From Saccopteryx bilineata (lineage: Eukaryota; Chordata; Mammalia; Chiroptera; Emballonuridae), in the NCBI RefSeq assembly GCF_036850765.1, contig NC_089493.1:123696239-123760238 (forward strand): a stretch of DNA of 64,000 nucleotides. Reading direction: 5' to 3'. Of the stretch, positions 34,801 to 45,101 are shown in pieces (position 1 is the first letter of the stretch; every line of letters begins with the position of its first letter). The notes beneath the pieces are model-generated. The model made no database searches, was not told the origin of the DNA, and was given only the letters and a program-made list of their open reading frames with translations. A program made the position numbers and the translations under genes.

Positions 34801-35691
34801 GACATAGGTACTCAACTCATGGACCTGGGTTTTAAAGAGCATTTTATGAATTTGACTCCAATGGCAAGAGAAGTGAAGGCAAAAATTAATGAATGGGACT
34901 ACATCAGACTAAGAAGTTTTTGCTCAGCAAGGGAAACTGATAACAAAATAAACAGAAAGCCAACTAAATGGGAAATGATATTTTCAAACAACAGCTCAGA
35001 TAAGGGCCTAATATCCAAAATATACAAAGAACTCATAAAACTCAACAACAAACAAACAAACAATCCAATAAAAAAATGGGAAGAGGATATGAATAGACAC
35101 TTCTCCCAGGAAGAAATACAAATGGCCAACAGATATATGAAAAGATGCTCATCTTCTTTAGCTATTAGAGAAATGCAAATCAAACTGGCAATGAGATACC
35201 ACCTCACACCTGTTCGATTAGCTGTTATTAGCAAGTCAGGTAATAGCAAATGTTGGAGAGGCTGTGGAGAAAAAGGAACCCTCATACACTGTTGGTGGGA
35301 ATGTAAAGTAGTACAACCATTATGGAAGAAAGTATGGTGGTTCCTCAAAAAACTGCAAATAGAACTACCTTATGACCCAGCAATCCCTCTACTGGGTATA
35401 TATCCCCAAAACTCAGAAACATTGATACGTAAAGACACATGCAGCCCCATGTTTATTGCAGCATTGTTCACAGTGGCCAGGACATGGAAACAACCAAAAA
35501 GCCCATCAATAGATGACTGGATAAAGAAGATGTGGCACATATACACTATGGAATACTACTCAGCCATAAGAAATGATGACATCAGAACATTTACAGCAAA
35601 ATGGTGGGATCTTGATAACATGATACGAAGCGAAATAAGTAAATCAGAAAAAAACAGGAACTGTATTATTCCATACGTAGGTGGGACATAA
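31863..35691 (+). pseudogene. L1-C ORF2 (endonuclease/reverse transcriptase), two lesions
   Basis: ORF2p supplies the nick and the cDNA synthesis for L1, and the SINEs here would depend on such enzymes. Start ATG 31863, TAA 35689-35691; the family frame is 1275 residues. Lesion one is GGA to TGA at 32121-32123, in the endonuclease domain. Lesion two is an extra base near 33664 (GACAGCAG versus GACACAG in L1-B). Between and after them the frame is fully open (32157-33683 and 33700-35691). Motifs in order: [53 protein letters not shown], and the C-terminal Cys/His motif [18 protein letters not shown]. It is the most complete ORF2 in the window. Confidence 0.95.
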
Positions 35692-35963
35692 TAGTGAAAC
35701 TAAGAGACATTGATAAGAGTGTGGTGGTTACGGGGGGGAGGGGGGAATGGGAGAGGGATAGGGGGTGGGAGGGGCACAAAGGAAACAAGATAGAAGGTGA
35801 CAGAGGACAATCTGACTTTGGGTGGTGGGTATGCAACATAATTGAACGACAAGATAACCTGGACTTGTTATCTTTGAATATATGTATCCTGATTTATTGA
35901 TGTCACCCCATTAAAAAAATAAAATTATAAAATAAAAAAAAAATAAAAAAAAATAAAAAAAAA
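35692..35963 (+). other. 3'UTR and tail of L1-C
   Basis: A G-rich polypurine tract at about 35730-35775, the conserved CTGATTTATTGATGTCACC block, AATAAAATTATAAAAT, and an impure A tail. The TSD follows at 35964. Confidence 0.85.
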
Positions 35964-37920
35964 AGAAACAATAAACCAATACAGTAAGGTCACAGGATAC
36001 AAAATTAACATACAAAAGTCCATAGCCTTTCTATATGCCAACAATGAAATATTAGAAAACGAACTCAAAAAAATAATCCCCTTCACGATTGCAACAAAAA
36101 AAAAAAATACCTAGAAATAAACATAACAAAGAACGTAAAGGACCTATATAATGAAAATTACAAAGCATTGTTAAGGGAAATCGAAAAAGATACAATGAGA
36201 TGGAAAAATATTCCTTGTTCTTGGATAGGAAGAATAAATATAATCAAAATGGCCATATTACCCAAAGCAATATACAAATTTAATGAAATTCCCATCAAAA
36301 TCCCTATGAGATTTTTTAAAGAAATGGAACAAAAAATCATCAGATTTATATGGAACTATAAAAAACCCCAAATAGCCAAAACAATCCTAAGGAAAAAGAA
36401 TGAAGCTGGGGGCATTACAATACCTGACTTTAAACTATATTATAGTGCCACGATAATCAAAACAGCATGGTATTGGCAGAAAAATAGACACTCAGACCAA
36501 TGGAACAGAATAGAAAGCCCAGAAATAAAACCACATATATATGGTCAAATAATCTTTGATAAAGGGGCCAACAACACACAATGGAGAAAAGAAAGCCTCT
36601 TCAACAAATGGTGTTGGGAAAACTGGAAAGCCACATGCAAAAGAATGAAACTCGACTACAGCCTGTCCCCGTGTACTAAAATTAATTCAAAATGGATCAA
36701 AGACCTAAATATAAGACCTGAAACAATAAAGTACATAGAAGAAGACATAGGTACTAAAATCATGGACCTGGGTTTTAAAGAACATTTTATGAACTTGACT
36801 CCAATGGCAAGAGAAGTGAAGGCAAAGATAAATGAATGGGACTACATCAGAATTAAAAGTTTTTGCTCAGCAAGAGAAACTGATATCAAAATAAACAGAC
36901 AGCCAACTATATGGGAACTGATATTTTCAAACGACAGCTCAGATAAGGGCCTAATATCCAAAATTTACAAAGAACTCATAAAACTCAACAACAAACAAAC
37001 AAACAATCCAATAAAAAAATGGGAAGAGGACATGAACAGACACTTCTCCCAGGAAGAGATACAAATGGCCAACAGATATATGAAAAGATGCTCAGCTTCA
37101 TTAGTTATTAGAGAAATGCAAATCAAAACTACAATGAGATACCACCTCACTCCTGTTAGATTAGCTATTATCAACAAGACGGGTAATAGCTAATGTTGGA
37201 GAGGCTGTGGAGAAAAAGGAACCCTCATTCACTCTTGGTGGGACTGTAAAGTAGTACAACCATTATGGAAGAAAGTATGGTGGTTCCTCAAAAAACTGCA
37301 AATAGAACTACCTTATGACCCAGCAATCCCTCTACTGGGTATATACCCCAAAACCTCAGAAACATTGATACGTGAAGACACATGTAGCCCCATGTTCATT
37401 GCAGCACTGTTCACAGTGGCCAAGACATGGAAACAACCAAAAAGCCCTTCAATAGAAGACTGGATAAAGAAGATGTGGCACATATACACTATGGAATACT
37501 ACTCAGCCATAAGAAATGATGACATCAGATCATTTACAGCAAAATGGTGGGATCTTGATAACATTATAAGGAGTGAAATAAGCAAATCAGAAAAAAACAA
37601 GAACTACATGATTCCATACTTTGGTGGAACATAAAAATGAGACTAAGAGACATGGACAAGAGTGTGGTGGTTACCAAGGGTGGGGGGGGAGGGAGGACAT
37701 GGGAGGGAGGGAGGGAGAGAGTTAGGGGGAGGGGGAGGGGCACAGAGAACTAGATAGAGGGTGACGGAGGACAATCTGACTTTGGGCGAGGGGTTTGCAA
37801 CATAAGTTGATGACAAAATAACCTAGACATGTTTTCTTTTCTTTGAATATATGTACCCTGATTTATTAATGTCATCCCATTACCATTAATAAAAATTTAT
37901 TAAAAATAAATAAATAAATA
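35964..37920 (+). mobile_element. L1-D, second part (ORF2 remainder, 3'UTR, tail)
   Basis: It resumes L1-D after the nested L1-C. The G-rich 3'UTR tract (about 37675-37740) is the longest in the window. It ends with an AAATA-rich tail (about 37890-37920) and then the L1-D TSD at 37921-37935. Confidence 0.93.
35978..37634 (+). pseudogene. L1-D ORF2, C-terminal part, broken
   Basis: This continues the reverse transcriptase after the FADD box. A one-base loss in the A run near 36100-36113 shifts the frame. It is then open from 36168 to 37193 (341 codons). CAA/CAAATG context in the other copies reads AGCTAATG here, giving TAA at 37191-37193 just before the Cys/His motif. The same frame then continues to the normal stop at 37632-37634. 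The Cys motif is recognisable as TGTGGAGAAAAAGGAACCC after the stop. With the 5' part, total ORF2 length is 7 nt short of the family frame, matching one 6-bp and one 1-bp deletion. Confidence 0.9.
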
Positions 37921-38626
37921 AATAAAGTCACAGAATACAAAATCAATACACAAAAGTCTACTGCTTTTCTATATATCAGCAATAAAATATCAGAAAATAA
38001 TTTTTAAAAATTCCTTTTACAATTCCAACAGAAAATAAAATAAAACCTGGGAATAAATTAAACAAGGAATGTGAAGTACTTATGTACTGAAAACTATAAA
38101 GCATTACTAAAATAAATTGAAAAAGACAAAATAAAATGAAAAAGTATTCCATGTTTATGGATCAGAAGTTTTAACATGGCTAATATGGCTGAATTACCGA
38201 AAGCAATATATAAATTTAATGCAATTTCTATTAAAATCCCAATGATATTTTTTTAAAGAAATAGAACAAAAAATCACTAGATATGTTTGGAACCATAAAA
38301 AACTCGAGTAGCCAAAGTAATCCTGAGAAAAAAGACTGAAGCCAGAGGTATCACACTCCTTGAATTCAAATTATACTACAGAGACATGATAATCAAAACA
38401 ACATGGTATTCAGAGAAAAACAGTCATACAGACCAATGAGACAGAATAAAGAGACCATAAATAAAATCACATATATATGGACAAGTAATTTTTGACAAAA
38501 GAGCCAAAAACACAAAATGGAGAAAAGAAAGTCTCTTCAATAAATGGTGCTAAGAAAATTGGAAAGCCATGTACAAAAAATTGAAACATAACTACAGTTT
38601 CTCCCCATGTACAAAAATTAATTCAA

Positions 38627-38991
38627 GGCCCTGGCCGGTTGGCTCAGTGGTAGAGCATAGGCCTGGTGGGTAGGAGTCCTGGGTTCGATTCCCGGCCAGG
38701 GCACACAGGAGAAGCACCCATCTGCTTCTCCACCCCTCCCCCTCTCCATCCTCTCTGTCTCTCTCTTCCCCTCCTGCAGCCGAGGCTATATTAGAGCAAA
38801 GTTGGCCCGGGCGCTGAGCATGGCTCCATGGCCTCTGCCTCAGGTGCTAGAATGGCTCTGGTTGCAGCAGAGCAACGCCCCAGATGGGCAGAGCATCGCC
38901 CCCTGGTGGGCATGCTGGGTGGATCCCGGTCCAGCGCATGAGGGAGTCTATCTGACTGCCTCCCCATTTCCAGCTTCAGAAAAATACAAAA
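38627..38991 (+). mobile_element. Rhin-1-type SINE in L1-F
   Basis: tRNA-like head with GGTTCGATTCCC B box, CT-rich body and TTCCAGCTTCAGAAAAATAC end. Perfect 14-bp TSD AAAAATTAATTCAA (38613-38626 and 38992-39005). Single copy of the internal GCAGAGCATCGCCCCCTGGTG block. Confidence 0.95.
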
Positions 38992-39285
38992 AAAAATTAA
39001 TTCAAAATTGATCAAAGACCTAAATATATGATTTGAAACAATAAATTACATAGAAGAAAACATAAGTACTAAATTTATGAACTTTGGCCATAAAAAAAAT
39101 TTATGAAATTGACCTCAAAGACAAGGAAAATAAAGCAAAAATAATTGGGACTAGATGAAACTAAAAAGCTTCTGCACAGTGAAGAAAACTGACAACAAAA
39201 CAAAAAGACAATTGGGAGTTGATATTCAAAACAACCACTCTGACAAGAGGTTAATACTTAAAACATATTAAGAACTCACAAAAGT

Positions 39286-39617
39286 AGCCTGAACAGGCAG
39301 TGACGCAGTGGATAGAGCATCGAACTGGGACACAGAGGACCCAGGTCTTACCGTGAGGTCACTGGCTTGAGCGCCAGCTCATCTGGTTTGAGCATAGCTT
39401 ACCAGCTTGAACCCAAGGTTGCTGACTTGAGCAAGTGGTCACTCGATCTGCTGTAGCCCCCCACCACCAGTCAAGGCTCATATGAGAAAGCAATCAATAA
39501 ACAACTAAGGTGCCAAAATGAAGAATTGATGCTTCTCTCTCCCTTCCTGTTTGTCTATCCCTATCTGTCCCTCTCTCTGTCTCTTTCTCTCTGTCTCTGT
39601 TACACACAAAAAAAAAT
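39286..39617 (+). mobile_element. VES-like bat SINE in L1-F
   Basis: Head GCAGTGACGCAGTGGATAGAGC, GCTTGAGC-type body, CT-rich 3' region and A tail. Perfect 13-bp TSD AACTCACAAAAGT (39273-39285 and 39618-39630). Same longer subtype as 21451-21767 and more diverged. Confidence 0.9.
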
Positions 39618-39706
39618 AACTCACAAAAGTCAACAACAAACAAGCAAACAATCCAATTAAAAAATGGAGAGAGAACCTCAACAAACAACTCTCCCAAGAA
39701 GAAACA

Positions 39707-40403
39707 TGTTGGGCAGATAAAATATATTATGCTCACTTTGTTAAAGATGGCGCTGCCCACATGGAAGCTTGTCGACCAGGTGATATTAATGTGTGTTGGG
39801 GGTGGGCTGTGGGCAGGCAGGATCCTTGTAGCCTGGGGCTTGGTTTTAGGACTAAGCCTTTTTAATGTGAGGTAATGCAATCCCATCATGCCTCAGATAA
39901 GTGACTTTGTATTAGAGACTTCCCTATTTTGTATATTGGATTAAAGGTTTTGATTTCTACACTTTAAAATGGGGGCAGAACAGGAGCTTGCTCTCTTGGT
40001 TCCTGAGATTATCATTAGAGGAGAGAGCAGAGAGGAGGGCAGAGAAAGGCCACATGGAGGAGGCCTGGAGAAGCAGCCAAGATGGCGGAGTGTTGAGTGA
40101 GAAGCCAGTTTGTGCAGAGTTTCTGCAGGGAGAAGGAAGGGGATGGGGAACAGAGGTGAATAAGTCTGGTGAGCTAGGAATCTTTGATTCTAGGAAACTC
40201 GGATAAGTCAGTAGCTTTGTGAGCACTGAATGAGTGGAATTTAGAACCCAGTGCGTGTTTTTACTTGCCCACTGGGTGCAAGCTAGGATTAAAGATAATG
40301 GCCAACCAGTTTTTGGCTCTGTTGTTTCTTTACTGACTGTCCGAATCCAGTGCAAACCTGCATGGGCCGGGCTGTGATGGTGGCCTTGGATACTGGCTTC
40401 ACA
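39707..40403 (+). mobile_element. Solo LTR of an endogenous retrovirus in L1-F
   Basis: A 697-bp segment beginning TGTTGGGCAG and ending GGCTTCACA, flanked by the 5-bp direct repeat AAACA (39702-39706 and 40404-40408). Removing it and one repeat restores the L1 sequence AGAAGAAACACAAATGGC. A polyadenylation-like ATTAAA lies near 40291. No internal retroviral genes adjoin, so it is a solo LTR left by LTR-LTR recombination. Its 3' 90 bp resemble the minus-strand LTR at 41233, which suggests related families. Confidence 0.88.
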
Positions 40404-41232
40404 AAACACAAATGGCTAGGAGATATATGAAAAGATGTCTATCTTCACTAGGTACTAGAGAAATACAAATTAAAACTACAATGAGATAACATCTCACACC
40501 TGTTAGATTGGCTATTTTTAAAAAGGCAGGCAGTAACAAGTATTGGAGACACTGTGGAGAAAAAGAAACTCTTGCTCACTTCTGGTTGGGAATGTAAACT
40601 GGCACAGTCATTATGAATGAAAATATGATAATTTCTCAAAAGAATAAGAACAGAACTACCATATGACCAAGCAATCCCTCTATGGGTATCTACTAAAAAT
40701 AACCTTGAAAATATTGGTATTGAAAAACATATGCAAGCCCATGTTCATCACATTATTCACAGTAGCCAAGACATAAAAACAACCAAAGTATCCTTTGATA
40801 GAGGGTTGTAATAAAGAGGAAATGGTACATATATACAATGGAATACTACTCAGCCATAAGAAATGATGACATATTGCCATTTATGGATATACTTTGAGAA
40901 CATTACACTAAGGGAAATTAAGTAAATCAGAAAAATCTACAAACTATATGATTTCACACATAGGTGGGATATAAAACTGAGACTCATGAATATAGATAAA
41001 ACTAAAGTGGTTACCAGGGGAGGATGTCGTAGGTGAGGGCATGGGGGAGGCTAGTAAAAAAATACAAGTATTTAGTGACAAAGAGTAATTTGACTTTGGG
41101 TGATGGGTACACAACACAATCAACAGTTCAAATGCTATAGAGATGTTTACCTAAAACCTATGTACTCTAATTGATCAATATTACCCTATTAAATTTAATT
41201 TTCTAAATTAAAAAAAATTTTTGAACATGAAC

Positions 41233-41710
41233 TGTTGTGAGGCCAGTGGCCATGGCCATTCAGGTTCTCACTGGATTTGGGCAGATGGTAAAGGAACTGT
41301 GTAGCCAGAAAATGGTGGCCCATTCCATTTATTAAAGTCTTGCAAGGGCAGATGAAAGGCAGGCAGGGGAAACTGCTTCCCTCTTTTTCCAGACTTTCTC
41401 CAGACTCTCTCCCTGGACTCTCTTCCTGGACTCTCAAGCCAAAAACAGGCCAGAGTGGGGACTCCTTACCCAGCAAACAATGGCCCCTCCCAAGCAGGCA
41501 GGCAATCCACAATTTGCAATCTGTCACCCTGAGTGGCAAGCACCCACAGCCTTATGTAGACTATACACACACAGTGCTGCCCCATGCTTATGCACCAGTT
41601 AGGCAAAGTGCAAGTGAGCAAACCAATCACACAGTACACACTTGTTTGCCCAATAACTGTCTTCCATGAGCCCTTTCAGCAATCTCTGTTAGAGGCCTGT
41701 GTTAGTGAAA
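41233..41710 (-). mobile_element. Probable LTR fragment, minus strand
   Basis: Read on the minus strand, the sequence contains AATAAA followed by a U5-like block. That block (AATCCAGTGAGAACCTG and end CTCACAACA) parallels the end of the LTR at 39707 (AATCCAGTGCAAACCTG and end CTTCACA). The 3' boundary at 41233 is reasonable. The 5' boundary and any TSD were not found. The 109-codon + strand frame across it is not credible as a gene. Confidence 0.6.
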
Positions 41711-41883
41711 TTCATGGAAATAACATCTAATTGTGTATGCTGAGAAAAACTGGCACATTAGCTAAAAATGGTGCTGCATAAATATTGTCCTATGGTTTTT
41801 TGGTTTACTCACCTGCCTTTAAGTGCATTTGAAAAATAAAGCTTAAAAGTCACTGACTTAAAGTATGACTTTAAATCTTAGAG
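41711..41883. other. Unassigned stretch between LTR fragment and hAT element
   Basis: I see no gene. GCTAAAAATGGTGCTGC near 41760 weakly resembles the start region of the LTR at 39707 (GTTAAAGATGGCGCTGC), so part may be another LTR remnant. The last 8 bp are the hAT TSD. Confidence 0.4.
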
Positions 41884-42211
41884 CAGGGGTCCATAAACTA
41901 CAGTCCATGGGCCCCATGTGGCCCCCTGAGGCCATTTATCCAGCCCCTGCTGCCCTTCCGGAAGGGGCACCTCTTTCATTGGTGGTCAGTGAGAGCATAG
42001 TTCCCATTGAAATACTGGTCAGTTTGTTGATTTAAATTTACTTGTTCTTTATTTTAAATATTGTATTTGTTCCCATTTTGTTTGTTTTACTTTAAAATAA
42101 GTTATGTGCAGTGTGCATAGGGATTTGTTCATAGTTTTTTTTATAATCCAGCCCTCCAACAGTCTGAGGGACAGTGAACTGGCCCCCTGTGTAAAATGTT
42201 CGGGGACCCTG
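41884..42211. mobile_element. Non-autonomous hAT-type DNA transposon (328 bp)
   Basis: The ends are CAGGGGTCC and GGGGACCCTG, imperfect terminal inverted repeats. A perfect 8-bp duplication TCTTAGAG lies at 41876-41883 and 42212-42219, the hallmark length for hAT elements. There is no transposase frame, so it was moved in trans. Confidence 0.93.
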
Positions 42212-42280
42212 TCTTAGAGTTGGATCATTAAAACACTAAGAATAAAGAAATCTTAGACGCTTTCTGCTCTTTAATATGTA

Positions 42281-43805
42281 TGACATTCTTTAAAAAAATG
42301 GAGCAAAAAATCGTGAGATTTATATGGAACTATAAAAAATCCCGAATAGGCAAAGCAATCCTAAAGAAAAAGAATGTAGCTGGGGGCATTACAATACCTG
42401 ACTTCAAACTATATTATAGGGCCAAGACAATCAAAACAGCATGGTATTGGCAGAAACATAGACATTCAGACCAATGGAACATAATAGAAAACCCAGAAAA
42501 AAACCACATATATACAGTCAAATTTTTTTTTTAATATTTTATTTTATTTATTCATTTTTAGAGAGAAGAGAGAGAGGGAGAGAGAGAGAAGGAGGGAGGA
42601 GCTGGAAGCTTCAACTCCCATATGTGCCTGGACCAGGCAAGCCCAGGATTTCGAACCGGCGACCTCAGCATGTCCAGGTCGACGCTTTATCCACTGTGCC
42701 CCCACAGGTCAGGCCCACAAATAATTTTTGATAAAGGAGCCAAGAACACACAATGGAGAAAAGAAAGCCTCTTCAATAAATGGTGCTGGGAAAACTGGAA
42801 AGCCACATGCAAAAGAATGAAACTGGACTACAGTTTGTCCCCCTATACTAAAATTAACTCAAAGTGGATCAAAGATCTTAACATAAGACCTGAAACAATA
42901 AAGTACATAGAAGAAGATATAGGTACTCAACTCATGAACCTGGGTTTTAAAGAGCATTTTATGAATTTTACTCCAAAGGCAAGAGAAATGGAGGCAAAAA
43001 TTAATGAATGGGACTACATCAGACTAAGAAGTTTTTGCTCAGAAAGAGAAACTGATAACAAAATAAACAGACAACCAACTAAATGGGAAATGGTATTTTC
43101 AAACAATAGCTCAGATAAGACCCTAATATCCAAAATATACAAAGAACTCATAAACCTCAACAACAAACAAACAAACAATCCAATAAAAAAAATGGGAAGA
43201 GGACATACAGACACTTCTCCCAGGAAGAAATACAAATGGCCAACAGATATATGAAAAGATGCTCATCTTCATTCATTATTAGAGAAATGCAAATCAAAAC
43301 TGCAATGAGATACCACCTCACACCTGTTAGATTAGCTATTAGTAACAAGACAGGTAATAGCAAATGTTGGAGAGGCTGTGGAGAAAAAGGAACCCTCATA
43401 CTCTGTTGGTGGGAATGTAAAGTAGTACAACCATTGTGGAAGAAAGTATGGTGGTTCCATAAAAAACTGAAAATAGAACTACCTTATGACCCAGCAATCC
43501 CTCTACTGGGTATATACCCCAAAAACTCAGAAACATTGATACGTAAAAACACATGCAGCCCCATGTTCATTGCAGCATTGTTCACAGTGGCCAGGACATG
43601 GAAACAACCAAAAAGCCCATCAATAGATGACTGGATAAAGAAGATGTGGCACATATACACTATGGAATACTACTCAGCCATAAGAAATGAAGACATCGGA
43701 TCATTTACAGCAAAATGGTGGGATCTTGATAATATTAAACGAAGTAAAATAAGTAAATCAGAAAAAAACAGGAACTGCATTATTCCATATGTAGGTGGGA
43801 CATAA
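42281..43805 (+). pseudogene. L1-I ORF2 C-terminal fragment
   Basis: This fragment covers the thumb and Cys-rich C-terminus of L1 ORF2p. Pieces at 42280-42534, 42622-43254 and 43236-43805 are open. They are broken by the SINE insertion and by an extra A near 43190, where AAAAAAATGGGAAGAGG shifts the frame. The last piece, 189 codons, retains [18 protein letters not shown] and the VGGT end. It lacks the endonuclease and catalytic reverse-transcriptase motifs, so it has no activity of its own. Confidence 0.88.
42523..42716 (-). mobile_element. VES-like SINE, minus strand, in L1-I
   Basis: Reading the minus strand gives GCCTGACCTGTGGGGGCACAGTGGATAAAGCG, a B box GGTTCGAAATCC, a CT-rich region and an A/T tail. 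The host L1 sequence CAGTCAAATAATTTTTGAT is split here. A clean TSD is not evident; CAAAT/ACAAAT is the best candidate. Confidence 0.88.
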
Positions 43806-44040
43806 AAGTGAAACTAAGAGACATTGATAAGAGTGTGGTGGTTACAGGGGGAGGGGAGAAAGGGAGATGGAAATGGGGAAGGGGAGGGGCACAAAGAAAA
43901 CTAGATAGAAGGTGATGGGTATGCAACATAATTGAATAACAAGATAACCTGGACTTGTTATCTTTGAATATATGTATCCTGATTTATTGATGTTGCCCCA
44001 TTAAAAAAATAAAATTATTAAATAATAATAATAATAATAA

Positions 44041-44189
44041 TAATAAATATATAAAAATACTTAGATACCCCAAAATACCACAATATATTGAAAAATCCTT
44101 AATACAATATAAAAAATATACAATTTAAAAATCCTCAATACGGTGAGACCATGAACAATGAACTGTGATATGGCAAGGGACAACTACTG
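44041..44189 (-). mobile_element. Tigger-like DNA transposon end fragment
   Basis: On the minus strand it begins CAGTAGTTGTCCCTTGCCAT and continues CACAGTTCATTGTTC. The start of the element at 44573 parallels this (CTTGTCATATCACAGTTTAC). The interior end is cut by the tail of L1-I, so L1-I probably inserted into it. The family name is tentative. Confidence 0.6.
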
Positions 44190-44572
44190 CCAGCAAACAA
44201 AAGTCCTAGACCAGATGGTTTCACAGGTGAATTTTACCAAACATTTAAAGAAGAACTAACACCTATCCTTCTCAAGCTATTTCCAAACATTCAAAAGAAG
44301 GGAAGACTTCCAAGCTTATTTTACAAGAAAAGCATTATCCTAATTCCAAAACCAGGTGAACACATTACAAAGAAAAAAAACTATAGGCAATATCCCTGGT
44401 GAATATACATGCTAACATTCTCAACAAAATATTAGCAGACAAGATCCAGCAATACATTAAAAAGATCATACACCACGATCAAATGGGACATTCTGGGGAG
44501 GCAAGATTGGCACAATATTTGCAAATCAATAAATGTAATTCATAACATACACAAAAGGATGGATAAAAATTA

Positions 44573-45099
44573 CATGGTCATATCTCTTGTCATATCACAG
44601 TTTACTTTTTGCAGTCTCACTGTATCACAAATTTTTAAATGTATATATCTAATTTTGTATCATGGACTTTTTGTTATATCATGGGAATTTGCAGTATATA
44701 AGTATTTTTATATATTTATTATTTTAATTAGTTTTGCAGTAAAATAAGCATTTCCTAGCCTAAAAAATTGAAAACAACAAAAAAACTATAAAAATATTAA
44801 AACATATTAAAAGAATATTAAATCAAAGTAAAATATGTAGCATAGAATTTTATATGTTGTTAAAATTACATAGATTTAAGAGTGTAGAAAGTGTTTAAGA
44901 GCATAGAAAGTGTTTCTAAGAGTATGGGAAAGGTTAATAACAGTGTGGGAAAGGTTTATAAGAGTGTGGGGAGGGTCTATAAAGCCTTAAAATATATATA
45001 AATAATAAAATAAATATAAGATTACTATTTTTATAAATTTTCACCCATCGCAGAGGTTTCTGGAACCTAACTCCTGCTGCAATCGACAAGGAACCACTC
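44573..45099. mobile_element. Tigger-like non-autonomous DNA transposon (527 bp)
   Basis: It lies between TA dinucleotides (44571-44572 and 45100-45101), inside ORF2 of L1-J. The ends CATGGTCATATCTCTTGTC and, reversed, GAGTGGTTCCTTGTCGATTG are imperfect inverted repeats. Inside is a short imperfect repeat of AAGAGTGTGGGAAAGGTTTA (about 44878-44980). No transposase frame. Confidence 0.72.
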
Positions 45100-45101
45100 T
45101 A

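Larger units (their letters stand above)
28105..35963 (+). mobile_element. L1-C, full-length L1 nested in ORF2 of L1-D
   Basis: A 7.86 kb complete element: 5'UTR 28105-30539, ORF1 30540-31536, spacer, ORF2 31863-35691, 3'UTR and an A-rich tail interrupted by T (35920-35963). Perfect 14-bp TSD. It has the fewest lesions in the window: one nonsense and a terminal A-run slip in ORF1, and one nonsense and one 1-bp insertion in ORF2. It is the innermost and apparently youngest L1 on this side of the nest. Confidence 0.96.
37921..41222 (+). mobile_element. L1-F, second part (ORF2 remainder and 3'UTR)
   Basis: It resumes the oldest L1 after L1-D. ORF2 is heavily decayed, with stops every few dozen codons. 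It carries two SINEs (38627-38991 and 39286-39617) and a solo LTR (39707-40403). The final ORF2 part (40410-40980) is recognisable by GAATACTACTCAGCCATAAG. The 3'UTR lacks a strong G tract and ends in an A/T-rich tail near 41205-41222. Confidence 0.88.
42281..44040 (+). mobile_element. L1-I, 5'-truncated L1 of the A/B/C/D group
   Basis: It starts within ORF2 at ACATTCTTTAAAAAAATGGAGC (equivalent to about 34365 in L1-C). The ORF2 end is at 43803-43805, then a 3'UTR with a G tract (about 43848-43888) and an AAT-repeat tail (44022-44040). It is split by a minus-strand SINE at about 42523-42716. TSDs are unclear because both flanks are A/T-rich. Confidence 0.9.

Noticed and set aside
41340..41669. 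109-codon + strand frame as a possible host gene
   Set aside because: It lies antisense within an LTR-like fragment, has no domain, no splice context and no conserved neighbour.
39707..41710. One provirus with two LTRs
   Set aside because: The two LTRs are in opposite orientation, differ in most of their length, and the DNA between them is L1-F.
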